From Egerieimonas sp900552095 (lineage in GTDB: Bacteria > Bacillota > Clostridia > Lachnospirales > Lachnospiraceae): a stretch of DNA of 27,357 bases. Positions 1 to 7,685 of the stretch are shown here, piece by piece. The stretch lies in the NCBI GenBank assembly GCA_902469965.1, contig CABREP010000028.1:1-27357 (forward strand), given 5' to 3'. A program made the translations under genes and the position numbers. The notes under the pieces are model-generated. The model was given only the letters and a program-made list of their open reading frames with translations. It had not been told where the DNA came from and did no database searches. Position 1 is the first letter of the stretch; every line of letters begins with the position of its first letter.

Positions 1-48
1 CTGATATCTTATCACATCCGTTGCTGTTTGTCAACAACTTTTTTCATT

Positions 49-81
49 TTATTTTTTCTCGTTAATTCCGAGAAAAAATAA
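49..81. repeat. AT-rich inverted repeat downstream of tRNA-Ser
   Basis: A perfect 13-bp inverted repeat (49-61 with 69-81) encloses a 7-nt loop. It starts directly after the 3' end of the minus-strand tRNA-Ser. On the tRNA transcript the U-rich arm comes first (UUAUUUUUU right after the discriminator base) and what follows the hairpin is A-rich, so it is not a textbook intrinsic terminator. The U-run next to the tRNA may itself end transcription. Function is inferred only. Confidence 0.4.
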
Positions 82-169
82 CGCAGAAGGAGGGATTTGA
101 ACCCTCGCGCGGCGCAAACCGCCTACACCCTTAGCAGGGGCGCCTCTTCAGCCACTTGAGTACTTCTGC
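82..169 (-). tRNA. tRNA-Ser (anticodon GCU)
   Basis: Read on the minus strand, the 7-bp acceptor stem GCAGAAG/CTTCTGC is perfect and the discriminator is G. The anticodon stem CGCCC/GGGTG encloses the loop CTGCTAA, giving anticodon GCU, which reads AGC and AGU serine codons. The long GC-rich variable arm (GGCGG...CCGCGC region) is the class II hallmark of tRNA-Ser. The T-arm has GGTTCAAATCC. The 3' CCA is not encoded (TT follows the discriminator), so it must be added by nucleotidyltransferase. The gene has its own promoter about 50 nt upstream. Confidence 0.95.
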
Positions 170-170
170 T

Positions 171-189
171 GAATACTTAATTGGTATTC
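171..189 (-). other. Hairpin in the tRNA-Ser 5' leader
   Basis: A 6-bp inverted repeat, GAATAC/GTATTC with a 7-nt loop, abuts the mature 5' end of tRNA-Ser and would lie in its precursor leader. It could affect RNase P access or be chance in AT-rich DNA. Confidence 0.3.
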
Positions 190-222
190 AATTTAAGCGC
201 ACTTATCTGTGACGCATTGTTA

Positions 223-251
223 AGTATACTAAAACAATCTCTGCTTGTCAA
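223..251 (-). promoter_or_regulatory. Sigma-A promoter of tRNA-Ser
   Basis: On the minus strand a perfect -35 TTGACA (246-251), a 17-bp spacer and a -10 TATACT (223-228) predict a start near 216, about 47 nt before the mature tRNA. It lies just downstream of the acyltransferase stop codon (269), so the tRNA is transcribed independently of that gene. Confidence 0.85.
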
Positions 252-268
252 CTGTTTTATTCAAATTT

Positions 269-991
269 TTATAACTTTACATTTTCATATTGCTCGATCG
301 TATCTTCAATCCTTTTTTTCACCAGCGCTGCGATCTCAGTACTCTTCATATCCTTATATTCCTCATACATCAGAGGCTTGAGATAATGAACCTGCACAGT
401 CAGTTTTTCAATAGAATTCGTATCAAAGGATTTATAGGAATCGATCAGCGCTACGGGAACAATTGGACATTTTGCTTTCATGGCACATTTAAAGCTTCCC
501 CCCTTAAAGTCAAGAAGCCTGTTTCCCATCTTACTTCGAGTACCCTCCGGAAAAATCAGATAAGCTCTTCCTTTTTTTACTTCTTCTGCCACCTCAAGCA
601 TTACCCGCATGGCCTGACGCACATCTTCTCTGTCCAGAGCAATTGCCTTCATACAGGCAAAAACCTGTTTCAGAAAAGGAACATTGGCAACCTCCTTTTT
701 CATAACCACGGAAAAAGGTCTGGGGCAGGGTTCCATAATAGCCAGCACATCGTAGAGTCCCTGATGATTTGGATAAAAAACAAAACCGTCTTTTTCCGGA
801 ATGTTTTCCACCCCATGCGCATCAATGGTGATCCTTCCGCCCCAGTTTGCCCGTCGGTCTATATATTTGAGCATGGCATATCTTTCTTCTTCCGTATATT
901 TTTCTACATGTCTGGCATAATAGCAGAGTTTAAACCAGCCATAGGGCACAAAAATAAGATTTCTCAGAACCATAAAAAGTATTCTTTTCAT
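269..991 (-). CDS. plsC: 1-acyl-sn-glycerol-3-phosphate acyltransferase (PlsC family)
   Basis: This 240-residue protein of the PlsC/LPLAT family transfers an acyl chain to the sn-2 position of lysophosphatidic acid, making phosphatidic acid at the cytoplasmic face of the membrane. The catalytic NHx4D motif is NHQGLYD at residues 75-81, and the substrate-binding FPEGTRS motif is at 147-153. A hydrophobic N-terminal stretch (about residues 4-26) probably anchors it. Length is normal for the family. The ATG at 991 follows a GGGGAGAG ribosome site by 7 nt. A candidate promoter lies in the gap to the upstream peptidase gene. Lyso-lipid acyltransferases with other acceptors share these motifs, so the exact acceptor is inferred. 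Confidence 0.88.
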   Translation of the reverse strand: MKRILFMVLRNLIFVPYGWFKLCYYARHVEKYTEEERYAMLKYIDRRANWGGRITIDAHGVENIPEKDGFVFYPNHQGLYDVLAIMEPCPRPFSVVMKKEVANVPFLKQVFACMKAIALDREDVRQAMRVMLEVAEEVKKGRAYLIFPEGTRSKMGNRLLDFKGGSFKCAMKAKCPIVPVALIDSYKSFDTNSIEKLTVQVHYLKPLMYEEYKDMKSTEIAALVKKRIEDTIEQYENVKL

Positions 992-1022
992 TTTGTCTCT
1001 CCCCGAACTCGTATTTTAAATC

Positions 1023-1051
1023 AGTATACCACTTCCGCCCAAATGCGTCTA
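1023..1051 (-). promoter_or_regulatory. Candidate extended -10 promoter for plsC
   Basis: On the minus strand, TGGTATACT (extended -10; TATACT at 1023-1028) is preceded after 17 bp by TAGACG (1046-1051), a 4 of 6 match to -35. The -35 overlaps the stop codon of the upstream peptidase gene. If used, plsC has its own transcript with a leader of about 25 nt. Confidence 0.45.
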
Positions 1052-2188
1052 CCTGATTTCTTCTCTCCTGCCGCTCTCCTGCTGGTTTGTACAGGGTTCC
1101 AGAATGACGCACTGATTTTCTCTGGATGCGAATACTTTCTCAAATCTTTCTTTTTCATATTCAGTAAGGCCGGTAATGGGATCAGCAATCGTTACCGTAT
1201 CTTCTGTATATCCCACCAGCACAGCCCCATGATCATTCTTGCTCCACTGCACATAATCTCCGTCCGGTGTATACCAGCCATGAAGCTCCTTTCTCGGATT
1301 CATATAGGTAGTAACCCAGACCACTACCGGGACATCACGGCTCACATAAGAATACAGTTCTTCCGGCTGTGTTCCCGTGATATCCACTGCCCGAAGACTG
1401 CTTTTTTCTTTCTTCAGAAAACGGTTTGCCGCTGTCACCACAGCTCCTGTCCCGCAGACATATCCCTTCTTTTCTCTGGGATCTCCGATAAAATACCTGT
1501 TCAGATCACTTCCATAATATTTTCCATCGCTTCCCATCTGTACATCATAATCTCTCCGGGGAAGATACGTAAGCGCCATCTCCATTTTATCTGCCTCCAG
1601 TCCATAATACCGGAGAACCATAGTCATAGCGGTAATCTCACACCCTGTGGGAAGTTCCGGGTTCTGCAGCGTAATCTCAAAATTCTCGATCGTATGCTCC
1701 TTCAGATCCTGACTTTCTACAGTCTCTTCATACACGATAAGAAAATCCTCCTTAAGATTCTGCACTCTGGCCGTTTCTGACGCCTGAACCGTAATCTGAT
1801 CGATCAGATTCTCCGTCGTCTCTCCGGGATTTAAGATATTCTTATAAGAATAAATCCCTGTTTCTTCACTGTAAATCCAGTCTTTCCGATTATACCCTTC
1901 CCTTCCTTCATAGAGGCAGACCAGATCCACACTTTCTTCTGCTTTTTTCAAAAACACGCCGACGCGGCAGGGGACACTGTTATAATTCTTTACTGTCACC
2001 TGCCGCTCGTATGTTTCCCTCTTTCCCGGTTCTATGGGATTTCTCAAAGGATATTTTTTGTATTCACTTACAGATTTCTGTTCTTTTGCCAGCGCCGCCC
2101 GGCTTCTGTTACTCTGTCCCGTAAAAAAAGCTGACAGAAAAAGCAGCAAAAGCCCTGCCGCCAGCATTATTTTTTTCTTTCTGCCCAT
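1049..2188 (-). CDS. Secreted C39-like cysteine peptidase with an N-terminal beta-rich domain
   Basis: The 379-residue product begins with a basic start and a hydrophobic segment (residues 8-23), followed by an ALA-K site near residue 34, so it is probably exported or membrane-held. The C-terminal half looks like a C39-like papain-fold peptidase (Peptidase_C39_2 type): LPTGCEITA puts the catalytic Cys at 183, NDHGAVLVGY the His at 320, and TIADPITG an Asp at 336. Residues about 45-140 are a separate domain whose spacing (W104, GIYSYKNIL, PGETT at 121-125) resembles the SipW-dependent camelysin/TasA beta-sandwich family; this is my pattern match, not a search result. A GGGGGA ribosome site precedes the ATG. 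It lies 75 bp after fumB. The substrate is unknown; no ABC transporter is fused or adjacent, so a bacteriocin-processing role is not supported. Confidence 0.72.
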   Translation of the reverse strand: MGRKKKIMLAAGLLLLFLSAFFTGQSNRSRAALAKEQKSVSEYKKYPLRNPIEPGKRETYERQVTVKNYNSVPCRVGVFLKKAEESVDLVCLYEGREGYNRKDWIYSEETGIYSYKNILNPGETTENLIDQITVQASETARVQNLKEDFLIVYEETVESQDLKEHTIENFEITLQNPELPTGCEITAMTMVLRYYGLEADKMEMALTYLPRRDYDVQMGSDGKYYGSDLNRYFIGDPREKKGYVCGTGAVVTAANRFLKKEKSSLRAVDITGTQPEELYSYVSRDVPVVVWVTTYMNPRKELHGWYTPDGDYVQWSKNDHGAVLVGYTEDTVTIADPITGLTEYEKERFEKVFASRENQCVILEPCTNQQESGRREEIR

Positions 2189-2263
2189 ATTGTCCCCCGA
2201 TCTTCCGAAAATGTATTTTCTTCATTTTCTTCCTATCGGTTTCATATGCGGCTTTTGATCTGA

Positions 2264-2806
2264 TTATTCCTGTTTTAATACTTCCTCATAGAGATTTTTT
2301 CCTTCGCAGTCCATTACTACAATAGCCGGAAAATCTTCCACTTCCAGTTTCCGGATAGCTTCCGCTCCCAGATCATCATAGGCAATTACTTCCGAAGCCA
2401 GGATCCGCTTGGAGAGGAGCGCACCTGCTCCGCCTACAGCTGCAAAGTAAACAGCTCCATTTCTCACGATTGCTTCCTGTACTTCCTTTGTCCGCTTTCC
2501 TTTTCCAATCATGCCGCGAAGCCCCAGATCAAGAAGTTTCGGCGCATACTTATCCATCCGGCTGGCTGTCGTCGGTCCGGCAGAGCCGATGGGTCTTCCT
2601 TCCCGCGCCGGAGAAGGCCCCATATAATAAATAATATTTCCCCGGATATCAAAAGGAAGATCCCTTCCCTCGTCCAGTGCTTCCTGCATCCGTTTATGCG
2701 CTGCATCCCTTGCCGTATAAATCGTTCCCGTTATGTATACGTAATCTCCTGCCCGGAGGCTTTTCGCATCTTCTTCACACAGAGGCGCCTTAATATATCT
2801 GTCCAT
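2264..2806 (-). CDS. fumB: Fumarate hydratase class I, beta (C-terminal) subunit
   Basis: This 180-residue protein is the small subunit of the two-gene, oxygen-sensitive class I fumarase, which interconverts fumarate and L-malate. The conserved GSAGPTTASRMD segment (about 74-85) is diagnostic of the Fe-S hydro-lyase beta domain of the fumarase/tartrate dehydratase family. It starts 11 nt after the alpha-subunit stop, as usual for the pair. L-tartrate dehydratase (TtdB) is the main alternative; the preceding aspartase gene favours fumarase. The symbol follows Firmicutes usage and does not mean E. coli FumB. Confidence 0.88.
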   Translation of the reverse strand: MDRYIKAPLCEEDAKSLRAGDYVYITGTIYTARDAAHKRMQEALDEGRDLPFDIRGNIIYYMGPSPAREGRPIGSAGPTTASRMDKYAPKLLDLGLRGMIGKGKRTKEVQEAIVRNGAVYFAAVGGAGALLSKRILASEVIAYDDLGAEAIRKLEVEDFPAIVVMDCEGKNLYEEVLKQE

Positions 2807-2817
2807 GCTCTCCCTCC

Positions 2818-3663
2818 TTAAATCACCCGCACTGCATGACGGTTCACATGACAGCAGATATTTACTGCCACCGGAAGTCCCGCAATATGTGTCGGATACG
2901 TATTGATATTTACCGCCAGAGCTGTAGTCTTTCCTCCCAGCCCCCCCGGCCCAATGCCCAGATAGTTTATTTTCTCCAGCATTTCTTCTTCCAGTTCTCT
3001 GACATAGGGAATAGAAGAAGCTTGTTTTACATTTCTCGTCAGAGCCTCTTTCGCCATGCAGGCAGCTTTTTCAAAGGTTCCGCCAATCCCCACCCCCACT
3101 ACCATGGGCGGACAGGCATTGGGGCCGGCATCTTTTACCGCCGTCAGAATCGCCTGTTTTACTCCCTCGATCCCGTCTGCCGGCTTCAGCATGAAAATCC
3201 GGCTCATATTTTCACTTCCAAATCCCTTTGGCGCTACGGTAATCTCTACCTGTTCCCCGGGGACAATTGCATAATGAATGACTGCCGGCGTATTATCTTT
3301 CGTATTTTCCCTGATCAGAGGATCCTTCACCACAGATTTTCTCAAAAATCCTTCCACATACCCCTGGCGGACACCTTCATTGACAGCCTCCTCCACAGAG
3401 CCGCCTTCAAAATGAACTTCCTGGCCAACCTTCAGAAAAATAACTGCCATTCCTGTATCCTGACAGATGGGGATCATATCCTCCCCCGCAATCTTCAGAT
3501 TTTCCTGAAGCTGATCCAGAATCTGTTTGCCTAAATCAGAATTTTCCATCTCTGCCGCTTCTTTCAGGCAGCCCCTCATATCTTCTGTGAGAAAATGATT
3601 AGCCTCTATACACATTTCCTTTATGTTTTCTGTCAGTTTATCCACATGAATACTGCGAATCAT
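2818..3663 (-). CDS. fumA: Fumarate hydratase class I, alpha (N-terminal) subunit
   Basis: The product is the [4Fe-4S] catalytic subunit (281 residues) of two-subunit class I fumarase. Candidate cluster cysteines are in PICQDTG (C67), NACPPMVVGVGIGG (C184) and NICCHVNRH (C270/C271). I chose the ATG at 3663 over the one at 3669: AGGAGG sits 8 nt before the former but only 2 nt before the latter. The gene lies 26 bp after aspA and 11 bp before the beta subunit, so the three form one operon turning aspartate into fumarate and then malate. Tartrate dehydratase alpha is the alternative. Confidence 0.9.
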   Translation of the reverse strand: MIRSIHVDKLTENIKEMCIEANHFLTEDMRGCLKEAAEMENSDLGKQILDQLQENLKIAGEDMIPICQDTGMAVIFLKVGQEVHFEGGSVEEAVNEGVRQGYVEGFLRKSVVKDPLIRENTKDNTPAVIHYAIVPGEQVEITVAPKGFGSENMSRIFMLKPADGIEGVKQAILTAVKDAGPNACPPMVVGVGIGGTFEKAACMAKEALTRNVKQASSIPYVRELEEEMLEKINYLGIGPGGLGGKTTALAVNINTYPTHIAGLPVAVNICCHVNRHAVRVI

Positions 3664-3689
3664 CCACATCTCCTCCTAAAAATTCGCTT

Positions 3690-5111
3690 TTACAATGATT
3701 CTTTTCCTGAAATTCCCGGCTCTGTCATAGCATAGGGATTCAGGATCTGATCCAGTTCTTCCTCAGAGAGCAGTTTATCCCTCAGAATCAAATCCCGGAT
3801 ATTTGCCCCCGTGCGGATTGCCTCCTTTGCCACCTCAGCAGCTCTTTCATATCCCACGTACGGGCAGATTGCCGTGATAATCCCCACACTTCTGTCTACC
3901 AGCTGACGGCAGCGCTCTTCATTTGCCGTAATTCCCTTAATACAGTTATCTACAAGAGTGCGCACTGCAAAGGTAAGCGTCTCGATCGACTGGAACATAT
4001 TGTAGAAAATAATAGGCTCAAAAGCATTCAGTTCCAGCTGTCCTGCCTCCGCTGCCATTGCGATCGTCATATCATTTCCGATAATATTAAACGCTACCTG
4101 ATTCACCACCTCGGGAATGACCGGATTAACCTTTCCGGGCATAATCGAAGAACCGTTCTGCTTTGCCGGAAGATTAATTTCTCCAAATCCGGTACGCGGA
4201 CCGGACGACATAAGCCGAAGGTCATTAGACATTTTGGAAAGATTCACCGCACAGGTTTTTACCATCCCTGAGACGGCCACATAACCGTCCAGATTCTGGG
4301 TTGCATCAATCAGATCATACGACTGGATCAGATCCAACCCTGAGATCTCCGCAATTGTCCGCACCACTCTCTGCAGATAATGAACATCTGCATTCAATCC
4401 TGTTCCAATCGCTGTTCCGCCCAGATTAAGCCGGCTCATCTCTTCCTTGGCATTTTCAAAACGGTTAATATCTCTGCGGATTGCCGCTGAATATGCCTTA
4501 AACTCCTGTCCCAGACGGATCGGCACCGCATCCTGCAGCTGTGTCCGCCCCATCTTAATTACATGGTCAAATTCTTTGGCCTTTTCACCCAGCGCATCAT
4601 ACAGCCTCTTTAACTGTTTCTGCGCACCGTGAAGCAGCTTCAGCGCGGTTATTCTGCCGCAGGAAGGAAAAACATCATTGGTGGACTGGCCATAATTGAC
4701 ATGATCGTTGGGATTTACAATGCTGTAATCCCCCTTTTCTCCTCCCAGAATCTCAATTGCCCGATTTGCAATCACTTCATTGGCATTCATGTTCAGAGAC
4801 GTTCCGGCTCCCCCCTGGATGGGATCCACAATAAACTGATCGTGAAATTTACCTTCCAAAATCTCATCGCAGGCCTTCACAATAGCATCTGCCCTCTTTT
4901 TGTCCAGACGCCCCACTTCATAGTTGGTTATAGCCGCCGCCTTCTTAATCTGGGCAACGCTGTTGATCAGTTCCGGATGCATGGTAAGACCGGTAATATA
5001 AAAGTTTTCTGCTGCCCGCAAAGTCTGAACGCCATAATAAGCTTCTGCCGGTACTTCCTTCTGTCCGATGGAATCATGCTCTATTCTAAATTTTTTTGTT
5101 TCTGCTGACAT
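3690..5111 (-). CDS. aspA: Aspartate ammonia-lyase (aspartase)
   Basis: The 473-residue product belongs to the fumarase class II/aspartase superfamily and releases ammonia from L-aspartate to give fumarate. The superfamily signature loop GSSIMPGKVNPV is at residues 320-331. The N-terminus (EHDSIGQKEVPAEAYYGVQT) and GQSTNDVFPS are typical of aspartases rather than FumC. I place the start at 5111 because AAGGAGGT lies 8 nt upstream; the reading frame is open to 5138, but that extension has no ribosome site and is unlike the family. It heads the aspA-fumA-fumB operon, with its own promoter and a 9-bp palindrome in the leader. A malate-forming route from aspartate suits an anaerobe making fumarate as electron acceptor or feeding C4 acids. 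Confidence 0.92.
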   Translation of the reverse strand: MSAETKKFRIEHDSIGQKEVPAEAYYGVQTLRAAENFYITGLTMHPELINSVAQIKKAAAITNYEVGRLDKKRADAIVKACDEILEGKFHDQFIVDPIQGGAGTSLNMNANEVIANRAIEILGGEKGDYSIVNPNDHVNYGQSTNDVFPSCGRITALKLLHGAQKQLKRLYDALGEKAKEFDHVIKMGRTQLQDAVPIRLGQEFKAYSAAIRRDINRFENAKEEMSRLNLGGTAIGTGLNADVHYLQRVVRTIAEISGLDLIQSYDLIDATQNLDGYVAVSGMVKTCAVNLSKMSNDLRLMSSGPRTGFGEINLPAKQNGSSIMPGKVNPVIPEVVNQVAFNIIGNDMTIAMAAEAGQLELNAFEPIIFYNMFQSIETLTFAVRTLVDNCIKGITANEERCRQLVDRSVGIITAICPYVGYERAAEVAKEAIRTGANIRDLILRDKLLSEEELDQILNPYAMTEPGISGKESL

Positions 5112-5130
5112 AAAACAGGACCTCCTTATA

Positions 5131-5155
5131 AAACACAAAACTTATCTTTGTGTTT
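5131..5155. promoter_or_regulatory. Operator-like palindrome at the aspA transcription start
   Basis: A perfect 9-bp inverted repeat, AAACACAAA and TTTGTGTTT separated by 7 nt, begins immediately after the aspA -10 element and ends just before the ribosome site. It therefore spans the expected +1. This could be a repressor operator or a 5' UTR hairpin. No regulator gene is adjacent. Confidence 0.5.
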
Positions 5156-5185
5156 ATTATAGTTCCGTCCTGTTTTATAATCCAA
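5156..5185 (-). promoter_or_regulatory. Sigma-A promoter of the aspA-fumA-fumB operon
   Basis: On the minus strand the -10 is TATAAT (5156-5161, perfect), the spacer is 18 bp and the -35 is TTGGAT (5180-5185, 4 of 6). It sits in the 108-bp gap after gyrA. I see no GC-rich terminator between gyrA and this promoter, so some readthrough from the gyrase genes is possible. Confidence 0.65.
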
Positions 5186-5219
5186 TACATATATTTTTAT
5201 AGGTATTATAAATAAAAAG

Positions 5220-7661
5220 TTATTCTCTTACCTTGGCAATACTGGCCACTGTAATATTTTCATCCAGATTCATCAGCTTCACACCAGAAGTAATTCTTCT
5301 CAGGATAGAAATATCTTCACAGCAGATCCGGATAATAATCCCCTCTGTGGTGATCATCATTACTTCATTCTCTTCATTGACAGCCTTGACGCCCACTACA
5401 TTTCCGGTCTTTTCCATAATCTTGTAGCATTTAACACCCTTGCCGCCTCTCAGCTGAGGAACAAACTCACTAACAGAAGTCCTCTTTCCATAGCCTTTCT
5501 CAGAGACGATCAGAAGATAATCCCCCTGAGTATTTAACTGCATACCGATAACCTGATCATGATCCAGAAGGTTAATGCCCCGCACACCCATGGAAACACG
5601 GCCTGTGCTGCGCACATCACTTTCTTTAAACCGGATGCACTGCCCGAATTTTGTTACCAGAATTACATCCTTTTTCCCGTCTGTCAGCTTCACTTCGATC
5701 AGTTCATCATCATCCCGGAGCGCAATAGCCGCCAGACCTATCTTTCTCACATTTGCATAATCCATGATCGGAGTCTTCTTCACCAGACCATTCTTGGTCG
5801 CCATAAAGAGATAATTTCCCTCTTTATACTCCCGGATCGGAATCACCGCCGTGATCACCTCTCCCGGCTGAAGCTGCAGAAGATTGATAATCGCCGTTCC
5901 CCGGGCCGTTCTCGATGCTTCCGGAATCTCATAGGCCTTCATCCGGTATACCCGTCCCATATTGGTAAAGAACATCAAATAATGGTGCGTCGTTGTCATC
6001 AGCAGCTCATCAATATAATCATCCTCTATGGTCTGCATTCCCTTGATGCCCTTGCCGCCTCTGTTCTGGCTGCGGAAATTATCAACCGTCATCCGCTTGA
6101 TATAACCCATCTTCGTCATCGTGATCACGGTATTTTCTTTTGGAATCAGATCTTCCATGGAAATATCATACTCATCAAATCCGATGGATGTTCTCCTGTC
6201 ATCTCCATATTTCTCAGAAATGAGAAGAATCTCTTCCCTGATCACCCGAAGCAGAAGTTTTCGGTCGGCCAGGATTGCCTGGAAATAGCGGATCTTCTCC
6301 ATCAGTTCTTTATATTCCGCCTCCAGTTTTTCTCTTTCCAGACCTGTCAGCGTTCGCAGACGCATATCTACGATTGCCTGCGCCTGTGCATCGCTTAACT
6401 GAAATCTCTCCATCAGCCTCTGCTTCGCTTCCTGAGTATTCCTGGAACCGCGGATAATGCGGATCACCTCATCAATATTGTCAAGAGCTTTCAGAATCCC
6501 TTCCAAAATGTGTGCCCGCTCTGTCGCTTTGTTTAAGTCATACTGCGTCCTTCTTGTAACAACCTCTTCCTGATGTTTTAAGTAGTACTGCAAAAGCTCC
6601 AGAATATTTAAAACCTTAGGCTGATTGTTCTCCACCAGCGCCAGCATGATCACACCGAACGTATCCTGCAGCTGGGTATGTTTATAGAGCTGATTTAAGA
6701 TTACATTGGCATTGGCATCCCGGCGCAGTTCAATACAGATTCTCATTCCCTCCCGACTGGAATGATCCGCAATGTTAGTAATGCCGTCAATTTTCTTGTC
6801 CCTTACCAGGTCTGCCATCTTCTCAATCAGTCTGGCCTTATTAACCAGATACGGAAGTTCTGTCACAATAATCTGGCTTTTTCCATTAGGCAGCGTCTCA
6901 ATATTGGTCACAGCGCGCACACGGATCTTTCCCCGTCCGGTCCGATAAGCTTCTTCAATCCCTCTTGTTCCCAGGATGGTTGCTCCGGTGGGAAAATCCG
7001 GCCCCTTGATAATATCCAGGACTTCCTCTATGGTGGTCTCTCTGTCTTCCTCTACCTGATTGTCAATCAGCTTTACCACAGCGTCGATCACTTCCCGCAG
7101 ATTATGCGGCGGCATATTGGTCGCCATTCCAACGGCAATTCCTGTTGTTCCATTGACCAGAAGATTGGGGTAACGGGAGGGAAGCACCACCGGTTCCTTC
7201 TCCGTCTCATCAAAGTTTGGAGCAAAATCTACGGTATTCTTGTTAATGTCCGCAAGCATTTCCATAGAAATTTTGCTCAGACGCGCCTCTGTGTAACGCA
7301 TAGCTGCTGCGCCGTCGCCATCCACAGAACCAAAGTTTCCATGACCATCCACAAGCGGGTAGCGGGTGGACCATTCCTGCGCCATATTAACCAGCGCGCC
7401 GTAAATGGAACTGTCTCCGTGCGGATGATACTTACCCATGGTATCTCCCACGATACGGGCGCATTTTCTGTGCGGCTTGTCAGGACCATTATTCAGCTCG
7501 ATCATGGAATAGAGGATTCGCCTCTGCACCGGTTTTAATCCGTCCCGCACATCGGGAAGAGCCCGGGAAGCAATGACACTCATGGCATAATCAATATAAG
7601 AATCCTCCATGGTCTTGATCAGATCCACGTCCTGGACTTTGTCAAAAATATTATCTTCCAT
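5220..7661 (-). CDS. gyrA: DNA gyrase subunit A
   Basis: The 813-residue GyrA is the breakage-reunion subunit that, with GyrB, introduces negative supercoils. The catalytic tyrosine is Y123 in AAAMRYTEARL. The quinolone-determining region has S84 (serine at E. coli position 83) but G88 where E. coli has Asp87. The GyrA box QNRGGKGIKG at 532-541 opens the C-terminal beta-pinwheel and marks it as gyrase rather than topoisomerase IV. The ATG at 7661 follows AAGGAGAG by 4 nt, 24 bp after the gyrB stop. The length is typical. Confidence 0.97.
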   Translation of the reverse strand: MEDNIFDKVQDVDLIKTMEDSYIDYAMSVIASRALPDVRDGLKPVQRRILYSMIELNNGPDKPHRKCARIVGDTMGKYHPHGDSSIYGALVNMAQEWSTRYPLVDGHGNFGSVDGDGAAAMRYTEARLSKISMEMLADINKNTVDFAPNFDETEKEPVVLPSRYPNLLVNGTTGIAVGMATNMPPHNLREVIDAVVKLIDNQVEEDRETTIEEVLDIIKGPDFPTGATILGTRGIEEAYRTGRGKIRVRAVTNIETLPNGKSQIIVTELPYLVNKARLIEKMADLVRDKKIDGITNIADHSSREGMRICIELRRDANANVILNQLYKHTQLQDTFGVIMLALVENNQPKVLNILELLQYYLKHQEEVVTRRTQYDLNKATERAHILEGILKALDNIDEVIRIIRGSRNTQEAKQRLMERFQLSDAQAQAIVDMRLRTLTGLEREKLEAEYKELMEKIRYFQAILADRKLLLRVIREEILLISEKYGDDRRTSIGFDEYDISMEDLIPKENTVITMTKMGYIKRMTVDNFRSQNRGGKGIKGMQTIEDDYIDELLMTTTHHYLMFFTNMGRVYRMKAYEIPEASRTARGTAIINLLQLQPGEVITAVIPIREYKEGNYLFMATKNGLVKKTPIMDYANVRKIGLAAIALRDDDELIEVKLTDGKKDVILVTKFGQCIRFKESDVRSTGRVSMGVRGINLLDHDQVIGMQLNTQGDYLLIVSEKGYGKRTSVSEFVPQLRGGKGVKCYKIMEKTGNVVGVKAVNEENEVMMITTEGIIIRICCEDISILRRITSGVKLMNLDENITVASIAKVRE

Positions 7662-7685
7662 TTTTCTCTCCTTCTGCAGTACAAA

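Noticed and set aside
290..1780. Long open frame on the plus strand (496 codons)
   Set aside because: It lies antisense to the plsC and C39-like peptidase genes, which have clear motifs and ribosome sites. Its product is low-complexity with no recognisable domain.
5559..6398. Open frame antisense to gyrA
   Set aside because: Shadow of a highly conserved gene; rich in His, Ser and Arg, with no ribosome site or domain.
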